Below are positions 1 through 8,244 of a DNA stretch of 64,000 nt, piece by piece. Every line of letters starts with the position of its first letter. Position 1 is the first letter of the stretch. The notes beneath the pieces are model-generated. The model saw only the letters and a program-made list of their open reading frames with translations, did no database searches and was not told where the DNA came from. This DNA is from Actinomycetota bacterium (GTDB lineage: Bacteria > Actinomycetota > Actinomycetes > Streptosporangiales > Streptosporangiaceae): contig DAHVDE010000118.1 of the NCBI GenBank assembly GCA_027313705.1, positions 158,979-222,978 on the forward strand, in the 5' to 3' direction. The position numbers and the translations under genes are program-made.

Positions 1-1
1 C

Positions 2-1465
2 TATCTGGGCAAGCACATCCGCTACGAGGTTTCCGGCCGCGCGGTCAGCGACCTGCGCCACGATCTGCTCGGCCATGTTCTTTCCCTTGGCCAAGGCGAA
101 GCGGACGAGGCCTCCGGCGGGCACGCGCTGACCAGGCTCACCTCTGACTCGGCCGGGCTGCGCGGCGTCATCAACGGCGGGTTCGGCGAGATCGTCAATC
201 AGGCGCTGATGGCCGTCGTCCTGCTCGTGGTCTGCCTGGTGCTCGACGTCAGGATCACCTTGATCGCCTTGATCCCCATGATCGTGGCGGCCGTGCTGAG
301 CATGCGCATCCAGTTCCGCCTGGTCAGGGTCTTCATGGAGATCCGCGGCCACTTCAGCGCCCTACTGTCCGGCGTCGTCGAGTCGCTGGCCAACGCACCC
401 GTCATCAAGGCGTTCGGCCGCGAAGCGCACTCGGAGGAAAAACTCGGCGGCATCAACGAGGTCATGGCGCAGCGTCGCCGCGAGATGCGCATGCGGCATG
501 GTGCCTACAGCTCGGTGACCAGCTTCATCAACGCCCTGCCGATGCCGGTCACGCTCTGGTTCGGTGCCAGGGCCGTTTCAGGAGGGCAGATCAGCATCGG
601 AACGCTGGTCGCGCTCTTCGCGCTGGTGATGATGCTCCAGATGAGCGTGCACATGATCACCATGGATGCCAACGGCGTGCTGCACGGCATGGTCAACGGT
701 GACCGGCTGCTCCGCCTGATGAACGCTCCGCCCGCGCTCCTGGCCGGCGGCGAGGGCAGGCAAGCGCCGCCGCTGACCGGGCGGCTGAGCGCCGAGGGCA
801 TTCGCGCCGAGATCGGCGGCCGGGCCGTGCTGGACGGTGTCGACCTCCGGGTCGAACCTGGCGAGTTCGTCACGATCACCGGCCCGACCGGCGGCGGCAA
901 GTCGGTGCTGCTCCAGATCCTGGCCAGGCTCAGCGACCCGGCGGCGGGAAAGGTGCGCTACGACGACATCGACGCGGCCGACCTGGATCCGCAGTCGCTG
1001 CGGCAGCAGGTACTCTGCCTGCCCCAGCGGCAGTGGATCTTCCGCGGCACCGTAGGCGACAACATTGCCTTCGTCCGCCCGGACGCGAGCCAGAGCGAGA
1101 TTGGCGCGGCGGCGGCGCAGGCCGGCATCGGGCACCTGCCGCTTGACCGCGAGCTCTCCGGGGGCGCGGCCGATCTGTCGGCTGGCGAGCGGCAGCGCGT
1201 GGGCCTGGCCAGGGCGCTGCTCGTCTCCCCTGTGATCCTCCTGCTCGACAATCCCACGGCCAACCTGGACGGCGAGACCGAGGCGAGGTTCATCGACACG
1301 CTGCTCGAGCTGCGCAGCACGAGAACGCTGATCGTCGCCACGCAGCAGCCAGCACTCGCCAGGCACGCGGATCGCGTGGTGACACTCGTGGACGGCAGGA
1401 TCAGCGGGCCGGAAGCTACCGGCCTCATAGCGGCCATGAGCACGGGAAGGACAGCCAATGACTGA
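2..1465 (+). CDS. ABC exporter half-transporter with degenerate ATPase site (5' truncated by window)
   Basis: The frame is open from the window edge, before the first listed start at 209, so the true N-terminus lies outside. The visible 487 residues hold most of a type I exporter membrane domain followed by a nucleotide-binding domain. The Walker A motif is intact (TGPTGGGKS) and the signature is LSAGERQ. The Walker B reads VILLLDNPT, with Asn where the catalytic Glu normally stands, and the H-loop reads ATQQP, with Gln instead of His. These substitutions are typical of the subunit that supplies the degenerate site in heterodimeric exporters. Its last 8 nt overlap the next half-transporter, so the two are very likely co-translated and form one heterodimer. 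The substrate is unknown; the linked aminotransferase and GNAT genes suggest a small metabolite or peptide. Confidence 0.93.
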   Translation, partial: YLGKHIRYEVSGRAVSDLRHDLLGHVLSLGQGEADEASGGHALTRLTSDSAGLRGVINGGFGEIVNQALMAVVLLVVCLVLDVRITLIALIPMIVAAVLSMRIQFRLVRVFMEIRGHFSALLSGVVESLANAPVIKAFGREAHSEEKLGGINEVMAQRRREMRMRHGAYSSVTSFINALPMPVTLWFGARAVSGGQISIGTLVALFALVMMLQMSVHMITMDANGVLHGMVNGDRLLRLMNAPPALLAGGEGRQAPPLTGRLSAEGIRAEIGGRAVLDGVDLRVEPGEFVTITGPTGGGKSVLLQILARLSDPAAGKVRYDDIDAADLDPQSLRQQVLCLPQRQWIFRGTVGDNIAFVRPDASQSEIGAAAAQAGIGHLPLDRELSGGAADLSAGERQRVGLARALLVSPVILLLDNPTANLDGETEARFIDTLLELRSTRTLIVATQQPALARHADRVVTLVDGRISGPEATGLIAAMSTGRTAND

Positions 1466-3371
1466 CGCGGCGCTGCCGCGGGTGACCCCGGTCGCCAGCG
1501 ACATCGGGATGACGCTGCGCACCATCGTCCGGCGTTTTGCTCCCTATCTTCGGCCGAACAAGGTCGTCTTCACCGCCGCTTTGCTGACGACGGTGCTCTA
1601 CACAGTGCTCGGCCTGTTCGAGATGTACACGATCATGATCGGGATCAGCTACATCGTGGTGGGGAACATGGTGGCGATCAGCGCGATCGCACTCCAGCTC
1701 GTCGCGATCGCGCTCGCGCTCAGCTTGCTCAGGCTGGTGAATACGGCCGTCACCGTCCGGCTCAACCAGCGCATGACGGTCGCGATCCGCCAGGACCTGA
1801 TCAGCCGCCTGCACCGGCTTTCGCTGAGCACGAACGGCGAGCAGATCAGCGGCGCCTGGATGTCCAAGGTACTGTTCGAGGCCGACAGGTTCCGCGACTT
1901 CCTGACCAGCCGCCTGCTCGGCATACTGCACAGCGTGGTCTGGTTCGTCGCGGTGGCGATCTTCCTGCTGAGCATCAGCCCCAAGGTCACCGCGCCGACG
2001 CTGGTGGCGCTGCCGCTGATGGCGTATATCGCATTCCGCCGGGTGCGCAGCATGTCAGGCGAATGGCAGCAGCAGCGCGAGGAGTGGGACCACGTCGTCG
2101 GCTACCTGACCCAGCGCCTCGAAGGCACGCCGGACATCCGCGCCTTCGGCAGGGAAAGAGCCGTGCTCGCCGAGTTCGACGCCCTCGCCGAGAGATACCG
2201 GAAAATCCACACCGGCCTCGCGCAGCGGCGCGTGAGCCTGGCGTCCTACCTTGACTTCTGCGTGTACATAGCCCTGGCGCTGCTGATCTTCTTCGGCGGC
2301 CTCCAGATCGAGCATCAGGGCACGCTCGGCAACAGCTTGTTCTTCAGGTTCGCGGCCGGCATGATGCCGATGACATGGGCGCTGCTCGGGGCCAACTCCA
2401 TGATGGCTGCGATGGGGATGGCCAGCGGCGCGGCACTGGCGGCCGGCACGCTCGCCGCCTTCGTGCTGTTCACCAAGCGCATGCTGAACCCGGTACGCGA
2501 CATTTCGCATCAGCTCGGCGAGTTCGCTGACCTGAAGGTCTCCACCGGCCGGATTCTCGACATCCTCGACCTGCCGCCAGAGAGCGTGCAAGGCGCGACC
2601 CTCGGCGCGGTATCAGGGCACATCGAATTCGAGCACGTCAGCTTTTCCTACGCCCAGGGCACGCCGGTGCTGCGTGACATCAGCCTGGAGATCTCGCCTG
2701 GCGAGCACCTCGCGATCGTCGGGCCGACCGGGGCGGGCAAGAGTTCGCTGGTCCAGCTTCTGGTGCGCTACTACGAGCCCGACAGCGGCACGATCAGGCT
2801 GGACGGTCACGACCTTGCCTCACTCGCGCCGCCGAGCGTCCGCGCCAACGTCATCGTGGTCGCGCAGGAAGCCCAGTTGTTCGCGGGCACGGTCATGGAG
2901 AACATCAGGTTCGCCCGGCCGGAGGCCAGCGACGACGAGGTGATCGCCGCCGCCAGGGCGGTCGGAGCTGACGAGATCATCTCGGCGCTGCCCAAGAGCT
3001 ATGCGACCCAGGCGGGCGACCGGGGCACCAGGCTGTCCGTCGGCGAGCGCCAGCTTGTCGCGCTGGCCCGCGCCATGCTCGCCGACCGCCAGATCGTGGT
3101 GCTCGATGAAGCCGTCTCGAGCGTCGACCCGGCCAGGCAGCTCGCGGTCCTTGCCGCGACCCGCAAGCTGCTGGCCGGACGGACCGCCATTGTCGTCGCG
3201 CACTGGCTTGACCTGGTGCGCGAGGCAGACCGGGTGGTCGTTCTCGACCATGGCCGGATCGTCCAGGCTGACACGCCAGCACGGCTGCTGGCCGGTCCTG
3301 GCCGGTTCACCGAGCTCTGGACGGCGCAGAACAGGCCCGCAGGCGGAGAAAGGACCACGTCCGATGGCTAA
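1458..3371 (+). CDS. ABC exporter half-transporter, catalytically complete subunit
   Basis: This 637-aa protein has a six-helix membrane domain over about residues 30-340 and an ATPase domain over about 390-625. The Walker A is VGPTGAGKSS, the Walker B is QIVVLDEAVSSVDP with the catalytic Glu present, the signature is LSVGERQ and the H-loop is VVAHWLDL. It therefore carries the consensus Walker B and H-loop missing from the upstream partner. The ATG start overlaps the upstream stop by 8 nt, and the stop codon overlaps the start of the following lipoprotein gene. Together this is consistent with a heterodimeric lipid- or peptide-type exporter in one operon. Confidence 0.95.
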   Translation: MTDAALPRVTPVASDIGMTLRTIVRRFAPYLRPNKVVFTAALLTTVLYTVLGLFEMYTIMIGISYIVVGNMVAISAIALQLVAIALALSLLRLVNTAVTVRLNQRMTVAIRQDLISRLHRLSLSTNGEQISGAWMSKVLFEADRFRDFLTSRLLGILHSVVWFVAVAIFLLSISPKVTAPTLVALPLMAYIAFRRVRSMSGEWQQQREEWDHVVGYLTQRLEGTPDIRAFGRERAVLAEFDALAERYRKIHTGLAQRRVSLASYLDFCVYIALALLIFFGGLQIEHQGTLGNSLFFRFAAGMMPMTWALLGANSMMAAMGMASGAALAAGTLAAFVLFTKRMLNPVRDISHQLGEFADLKVSTGRILDILDLPPESVQGATLGAVSGHIEFEHVSFSYAQGTPVLRDISLEISPGEHLAIVGPTGAGKSSLVQLLVRYYEPDSGTIRLDGHDLASLAPPSVRANVIVVAQEAQLFAGTVMENIRFARPEASDDEVIAAARAVGADEIISALPKSYATQAGDRGTRLSVGERQLVALARAMLADRQIVVLDEAVSSVDPARQLAVLAATRKLLAGRTAIVVAHWLDLVREADRVVVLDHGRIVQADTPARLLAGPGRFTELWTAQNRPAGGERTTSDG

Positions 3372-3792
3372 CCGACATCATCGCGCGCTTGCGGTGCTGC
3401 CTGTGCTTGCCGCGCTGCTCCTGGGCGGCTGCGCCAGCGCCCGCGCGGGCAGCACCGGCACCAAGTCCGCTAGCTGCAACCTGCGCCGCAGCGCCGGCTC
3501 AGACACCGTCACCTTGACGACAGCGTGCCCGGCTGCCGCCGGGTCGACGACGACCATCACCATCACCATCACCAGCAGCACCGGGCAGCCTGTCACCGGC
3601 GCGGCCGTCACGCTCAAGTCGATCATGCCGTCCATGGGGATGTCCAGCGACGTGATCAGCGCGCTGCCGCACGGCGACAGCTATCAGGCCAGCGTGCTGT
3701 TCGGCATGTCAGGCACCTGGAACGTCGCGGTGACCATCGTGCCGCCTGGCTCAGGGCCGAAGGATGTTCGGTTCGCGGTCAAGGCCGGATAA
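3364..3792 (+). CDS. FixH/YtkA-like domain lipoprotein
   Basis: The listed ORF from 3001 is mostly a shadow of the ABC gene. The real reading begins at the ATG at 3364, overlapping the ABC stop, and gives 142 residues. The N-terminus is a lipoprotein signal peptide with lipobox LLGGC near residue 22. The rest is a small beta-sandwich resembling YtkA/FixH domains (TLKSIMPSMGMSSDVI, then SGTWNVAVTI). Methionine-rich motifs of this kind are often extracytoplasmic metal- or ligand-binding. It sits between the exporter and the aminotransferase and may be an accessory protein of the exporter. That role is inference. Confidence 0.8.
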   Translation: MANRHHRALAVLPVLAALLLGGCASARAGSTGTKSASCNLRRSAGSDTVTLTTACPAAAGSTTTITITITSSTGQPVTGAAVTLKSIMPSMGMSSDVISALPHGDSYQASVLFGMSGTWNVAVTIVPPGSGPKDVRFAVKAG

Positions 3793-3811
3793 CCGGATGA
3801 GAGGACCGCGG

Positions 3812-5059
3812 ATGACTGCACAGGACAACGGTCTGGTCGGGCGGCGGGCGGCCGCCCTGCCCGCCTCTGCGACCGCTTCGCTCGACGCCAGCATCAAAGA
3901 CCTCGCGGCCGCCGGGCACGACATCATCAACCTCACCTCAGGCGAGGTGGACTTCGACACGATAGCGCAGGCCAGCGCCGCAGGAATCGCCGCTATCGAA
4001 TCAGGGTTCACCCGCTACACGGCGGCGGCCGGCACCGCGCAATTGCGCCAGGCGGTCGGCGACTGGCTGGCGCGACGGCACGGCACCAGCTACGGAGCAG
4101 ACCAGGTCGTCGTCGCCAACGGCGCCAAGCACGCGCTGTTCAACGCGTTCATGGCGCTGCTCGACCCTGGAGACGAGGTGCTGCTGCCCGCGCCCTACTG
4201 GGTGAGCTTCCCGCACCTGATCACGCTTGCGGGCGGGTCCCCTGTCGTGGTGCGGGGAAGGGCGGAGAACGGGTTCAAGATCACCCCCGGCGACCTCAGC
4301 CAGCACCTGACCGGACGCACGAAGGTGCTCGTGCTGAACAATCCCGTCAATCCGACCGGCGCCGTCTACCGCAAGGACGAGCTGGAGGCCCTGGCCGACC
4401 GAGCCGCCGGTGCTAATTTGCGGATAATAAGTGACGAGATCTATGCCGAGCTCGCGTATCCGCCGGCCACCTTCACCAGCCTGGCGAGCATCAGCCAGGA
4501 CGCCATGAGCCGCACGGTGACGATCAACGGGGTGTCGAAGACCTTCGCGATGACCGGCTGGCGGATCGGGTACGCGGCCGCGCCTCTTGCGGTCGCCAAG
4601 GCCATGGCGGCGATCCAGAGCCATGCCGCGTCCGCGCCGTCCGCCATCTCCCAGCGGGCCGCGCTTGCGGCCCTCACCAGCGAGGGGGTAGTCGCGGAGC
4701 TCGACCGCAGGCGCGCCAGCCTGGACAGCAGGCGTCAGGTTCTGCTCGGCGGCCTGCGCGGCGTGCCTGGAATCGGTGTCCCGTTCGAGCCGGCCGGCGC
4801 CTTCTTCGTCCTGGCCGGAGTCGAGGCAAGCTACGGACCGCGCGGCGACGGCACCGTTATCGGCTCGGCGGCGGACTACGCGCGGCACCTGCTCGAGCGT
4901 GAACTGGTCGGCGTCGTGCCAGGCGAGAGCTTCGGTGCCCCGGGGTACGTCCGCATCTCCTATGTGGCGGAGGAGACGCGGCTGCGCGAGGCCATCGGGC
5001 GCCTGCGGCGGTTCGCCGCCGCTGCACCGCAGTCTTCCGCCATGGTCACGCCGGGCTGA
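3812..5059 (+). CDS. Class I/II PLP-dependent aminotransferase (aspartate aminotransferase-like)
   Basis: I chose the ATG at 3812, preceded by GAGGACC, over the listed 3764, which lies inside the upstream gene. The product is 415 aa. Fold type I motifs are in order: a glycine-rich early segment, NNPVNPTG in the cofactor region, ISDEIYAEL, and the Schiff-base lysine in SKTFAMTGWRIGYAAA. The C-terminal Arg that binds the substrate carboxylate is in GYVRISYVA. The family moves amino groups between amino acids and 2-oxoacids. Its place behind an exporter and before a GNAT enzyme suggests a specialised role in making or tailoring an exported compound. A housekeeping aspartate aminotransferase is the alternative. 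Confidence 0.9.
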   Translation: MTAQDNGLVGRRAAALPASATASLDASIKDLAAAGHDIINLTSGEVDFDTIAQASAAGIAAIESGFTRYTAAAGTAQLRQAVGDWLARRHGTSYGADQVVVANGAKHALFNAFMALLDPGDEVLLPAPYWVSFPHLITLAGGSPVVVRGRAENGFKITPGDLSQHLTGRTKVLVLNNPVNPTGAVYRKDELEALADRAAGANLRIISDEIYAELAYPPATFTSLASISQDAMSRTVTINGVSKTFAMTGWRIGYAAAPLAVAKAMAAIQSHAASAPSAISQRAALAALTSEGVVAELDRRRASLDSRRQVLLGGLRGVPGIGVPFEPAGAFFVLAGVEASYGPRGDGTVIGSAADYARHLLERELVGVVPGESFGAPGYVRISYVAEETRLREAIGRLRRFAAAAPQSSAMVTPG

Positions 5060-5063
5060 CCCG

Positions 5064-6080
5064 ATGGAGATCCGGTCCCTGGACGGCCTGGCCGTGGCAC
5101 TTGTCGACGCTGACGAGGCGCTGAGCACCAACTGGCACTCCTTCCGCGGGCAGGCAGACGTCGCCCGCGTCATCATGCCGCCGCGGCGGCGCAGGACCGA
5201 GCTGGCGGAAGCCGGGTTCCTGGCCAAGCCCGCCCGGCTGACCTGGATCGCCGCCTGCGGCGCGGATCAGCGGTCCTTTCTCGCCACGCTGACCGGACGT
5301 GCCCGCCGTAACCTGCATGTGGCTGGCCTGCAGGCGGAGGCTGACCAGGTCAGGTTCAGCCTGGTCGAGCCCGTCACCCCGGCGCTGCTTACCGAGTTCC
5401 TCGGGCTATACCAGGCCCAGGTCAAGGCAATGCGATATGGCGTAGCCATCGCCTCAGAACACCGGGATCGCCTGCTGTCAGGGCAAACGCGCTACTACGC
5501 CGTGACAGGCCGGGTGGCAGGAGAGCTAGTCGGGGCGTGCCTGGCTGAGGAACTTCCCGGTCAGGACACCGTCCGCCTGCGCTTCAGCGCGGCCGATCAG
5601 GTCCGTCAGCGCGGCAGCCTCGCGCCGCTGCTTTACCTGGAAGCGATCGCGATCGCCAGGGAGAAGGGATACCGGCGCGTCAGCCTGGGCACAGACCCGA
5701 ACCTGTTCGGCCATCTGGTCAAGCCCGGCCTGTTTGCCTTCAAATGGCGACTTGGCTTTACGGCCATCCCTTCGCAGGACTTCATTCCCGGTGACGGCTT
5801 CGACGAGGCCGACCTGATCATCAGCACGGCCCGGCTGGTAGAACCCGTGCTCTTGCTCTCGCACGAGGCGCAGGTCCGGCCTGGCGCCGCCGGCCATTGG
5901 CGGCTGCGCGCCGAGTTGTTCAGTTCAGAGCCTGCGACCGACACGCGGCCTTACGCGGCCCCCTTTCTCGCTGGCCTGCGGCTGCACAGAATGCGCGCTC
6001 GGGCCGGCCTCCCGCGCGGCCTGGAGGCCGCAGCGATCGGCTCGGCCGCTGCACATGCCGTTATCGACGGTAATCTATGA
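5064..6080 (+). CDS. GNAT/FemAB-like acyltransferase
   Basis: The ATG at 5064 lies 4 nt after the aminotransferase stop and gives 338 aa. The centre matches GNAT folds of the BioF2/FemAB type: an RRNLHVAGLQAE segment, then GELVGACLAEE, LAPLLYLEAIAIAREKGYRRVSLG as the acyl-donor strand-loop-helix, and an FKWRLGF segment. Such enzymes transfer acyl or aminoacyl groups to amines or peptides. It is the last gene of the exporter/aminotransferase operon. The substrate cannot be predicted. The longer listed ORF (from 4776) only extends antisense-like sequence into the aminotransferase gene. Confidence 0.78.
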   Translation: MEIRSLDGLAVALVDADEALSTNWHSFRGQADVARVIMPPRRRRTELAEAGFLAKPARLTWIAACGADQRSFLATLTGRARRNLHVAGLQAEADQVRFSLVEPVTPALLTEFLGLYQAQVKAMRYGVAIASEHRDRLLSGQTRYYAVTGRVAGELVGACLAEELPGQDTVRLRFSAADQVRQRGSLAPLLYLEAIAIAREKGYRRVSLGTDPNLFGHLVKPGLFAFKWRLGFTAIPSQDFIPGDGFDEADLIISTARLVEPVLLLSHEAQVRPGAAGHWRLRAELFSSEPATDTRPYAAPFLAGLRLHRMRARAGLPRGLEAAAIGSAAAHAVIDGNL

Positions 6081-6116
6081 CCATGGCGAGCGACGGCTGA
6101 TAGATCGGGGACGGAC

Positions 6117-6449
6117 ATGACGACTGCGGCATCGTGCTGCTCGGCCCTGGTACGAGAACCGATCAGCGCGGCCCAGGCCAGCGAGCTAGCTGTCACGCTC
6201 AAGGCTCTCGGCGACCCGGTCAGGCTGAGGCTGCTCGGCCTGATCGCGGCCAGCGACGGCGGTGAGGCATGCGTCTGCGACCTGACCGCGGCGTTCGACC
6301 TTGCTCAGCCGACTATCTCGCACCATCTGAAGGTGCTGCGGCTAGCCGGTCTCATCAACGCCGAGCGCCGTGCGAGCTGGATGTATTACTCAGTTGTTCC
6401 TGGCGCGCTCAAGGCGCTCACGACCGCGCTCGACAACGCCGGCGCCTAA
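6117..6449 (+). CDS. arsR: ArsR/SmtB-family metalloid-responsive repressor
   Basis: This is a 110-aa winged-helix protein with the HTH segment LAQPTISHHLKVLRLAGL. Candidate arsenite ligands are the adjacent Cys7-Cys8 near the N-terminus and the CVCDL motif at residues 52-56. This is the arrangement of the Corynebacterium glutamicum type of ArsR, which binds As(III) through an N-terminal Cys pair plus a DNA-binding-helix Cys. No arsB, arsC or acr3 is present in the window. The only apparent partner is the convergent flavoprotein downstream, whose gene ends inside this one (60-nt tail overlap). The dyad upstream of that flavoprotein is a plausible operator. Confidence 0.92.
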   Translation: MTTAASCCSALVREPISAAQASELAVTLKALGDPVRLRLLGLIAASDGGEACVCDLTAAFDLAQPTISHHLKVLRLAGLINAERRASWMYYSVVPGALKALTTALDNAGA

Positions 6450-7847
6450 TTCCGGCGCCAGGGTCAGCGCGGCCTGCATGCTCCAGGCCTGGGCCGCGAG
6501 CTGGACCGCGTCCCACGGGCTGCCCAGCGGCGGGGTGTAGGACAGGTCGAGTTCGCTCAGCCCGGCTACGGTCATGTGGTGATGGATCGCCGTCGCCGCG
6601 ATGTCGATGCGCTTGGCGACCTCGGCTTGCCGGTGACCGTAAAGCTGCATGCCGAGCAGCCGGCCGGTGACGCGATCGCCGGTGACGCGCATGGCGATGC
6701 GATGGCTGCCGGGGTAATAGGCCTTGTGATCGTCTGCCTGCGCGCTGATAGTGAACGGGTCGTAACCTGCCTTGGCCGCTTCGTGGTCACGCAGGCCGGT
6801 GCGGGCCACCGCCTGGTCGAAGATCTTGACAACCTGGGTACCGAGACTTCCGGCGAACTTGCGATCTCCGCCGAGGGCGTTCTCGCCGGCGACCCTGCCC
6901 TGCTTATGCGCGGTCGTGCCCAGCGGCAGGTACGTCTCGCCGAGCAGGCGGTGATAGGTGACGACGCAGTCGCCCGCAGCGTAGATGCCGGGAAGGCCCG
7001 TCCGCATCTGCCGGTCGACCGCGATGGCATGACCGGGCCCAAGGGCGGCTCCGGCCTGCGCCGCAAGGGTCGTATCCGGCCGCACGCCGACCACGACCAG
7101 GACCACGTCGACGTGGCGGGTCAGGGTGCCGCCGGCGGTCGTGGTGGCCTCGACGCTCAGCCTGCCGGGCGAGCCGGCCGCGGCGAGGCTGATGCGGCGG
7201 GCGGTGGTGCCGGTAAGAACCTCGACGCCATGGCTGGCGAGCTCGCCGTGCACGCGGCTGCCGAGTTCCGCGTCGACCGTGGGCAGCACCTCGGGACGCT
7301 GTTCCATCTGCACGACCGCCAGCCCGCGGCTGGTGAGTGCCTCCGCCATTTCCAGGCCGATATACCCGGCGCCCACGATCAGCGCCGAGGCGGGCTTGTC
7401 ACGCTCCAGCGTGCGCATGAGCGCGAAAGTGTCATCCATGGAGTGCACCACATGGACGCCATGTGCATGGCCTAGCTGGTCAAGGCCGCTGATCGCCGGG
7501 CGCAGCGGAAGCGCTCCTGTGCCGAGCACGAGCCGGTCGTAGCTGACCAGTTCCTCGCTGCCGTCGGCGGTGGTGACCAGTACCTTGCGGTCACGGACAT
7601 CGACCCGGCGTGCCCTCGTGTCAAGCCGCAACCGCATGCCTGCCGCCTGGAGATCACCGGCGGTGCGGTGGGCCAGGCTGGTCCACGGGCCAACCTCGCC
7701 CGCGACGTAATAGGGGATACCGCAGATGGAGAAGTTCGGGTAAGCGTCAGCGACTATCACCGTGGCGTCAACGTCCGCGCGCAGCTCCTTGGCGCGGAGT
7801 GCGGCGCTGATCCCGGCGTCGCTGCCACCGATCATGACCAAATGCAT
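6390..7847 (-). CDS. FAD/NAD(P)-dependent pyridine nucleotide-disulfide reductase, CoA-disulfide reductase-like
   Basis: The 485-aa protein opens with a dinucleotide fold (MIGGSDAGISAALRAKEL). It has the single-Cys active-site segment NFSICGIPYY typical of CoA-disulfide reductases and NADH oxidases, a second NAD(P)-binding fold (ALIVGAGYIGLEMAEAL) and the FAD motif GIYAAGDC. A dimerisation domain occupies the last third. It probably reduces a thiol, disulfide or persulfide substrate. The gene converges on arsR with a 60-nt overlap, and its promoter region holds a 48-nt inverted repeat. ArsR control and a thiol-redox role in metalloid stress are inferences. Confidence 0.9.
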   Translation of the reverse strand: MHLVMIGGSDAGISAALRAKELRADVDATVIVADAYPNFSICGIPYYVAGEVGPWTSLAHRTAGDLQAAGMRLRLDTRARRVDVRDRKVLVTTADGSEELVSYDRLVLGTGALPLRPAISGLDQLGHAHGVHVVHSMDDTFALMRTLERDKPASALIVGAGYIGLEMAEALTSRGLAVVQMEQRPEVLPTVDAELGSRVHGELASHGVEVLTGTTARRISLAAAGSPGRLSVEATTTAGGTLTRHVDVVLVVVGVRPDTTLAAQAGAALGPGHAIAVDRQMRTGLPGIYAAGDCVVTYHRLLGETYLPLGTTAHKQGRVAGENALGGDRKFAGSLGTQVVKIFDQAVARTGLRDHEAAKAGYDPFTISAQADDHKAYYPGSHRIAMRVTGDRVTGRLLGMQLYGHRQAEVAKRIDIAATAIHHHMTVAGLSELDLSYTPPLGSPWDAVQLAAQAWSMQAALTLAPELGAGVVERGRERLERARNN

Positions 7848-7897
7848 CTTTGGCTACCCCCCTGGGCCCGGCCAGTCTGTTCGCCGTCACATTCATC

Positions 7898-7945
7898 GAC
7901 AACTGTCTATATAGATCAGCCTGCCAGGCTATATAGACCGTTGTC
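7898..7945. promoter_or_regulatory. 48-nt inverted repeat, candidate ArsR operator
   Basis: GACAACTGTCTATATAG at 7898-7914 is repeated in inverse as CTATATAGACCGTTGTC at 7929-7945, with one mismatch in 17. Each arm also contains a smaller GAC-n4-GTC dyad next to TATATAG, as expected for a dimeric SmtB/ArsR site. The repeat lies 51-98 nt upstream of the flavoprotein start in otherwise GC-rich DNA. Binding by the neighbouring ArsR is inferred from context. Confidence 0.55.
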
Positions 7946-8244
7946 AACATACTGGTCCTTGGGCTGGTAGAGAGCGGCGGAACTGCCGGCGAACGCCCCC
8001 GTAGCCGGACTGCCCGCCGAGACTTTGCCTGCGGGGTTGTAAGCATAGAAGGGGTCAAACGAGTTCCCGCCATCGAGCCATGGGTAGGCCGAGATCGCCG
8101 TCGGATTGAGGGACCAGGTGGCCGGCACGGCGAGCGTCACCCCGGAAACCCGCTTGCGGCAACTCGCTGGGCCGCCCAGGCAGGCGCGGACCTGGAATGG
8201 CGCGATGTCAAGATCGTCGTCAGCGATCTGAAGCAGGTAGGTAA
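7916..8244 (-). pseudogene. Coding-like fragment of a secreted-type protein
   Basis: A frame on the minus strand runs directly on from the end of the DUF885 gene in another register. It reads VTYLLQIADDDLDIAPFQ ... SLNPTAISAYPWLDGG ... LYQPKDQYVDNGLYSLAG. Its composition (Ser/Gly/Asn/Tyr-rich, a Cys pair, no charged clusters) resembles the C-terminus of an exported protein. There is no clear start codon or ribosome site of its own; the listed start is a GTG at 8140. The stop falls inside the operator dyad. I treat it as a gene remnant of unknown family. Confidence 0.3.

Noticed and set aside
4001-5227. 408-aa minus-strand ORF opposite the aminotransferase
   Set aside because: Low-complexity Arg/Gly/Ala composition; the plus-strand aminotransferase motifs are complete.
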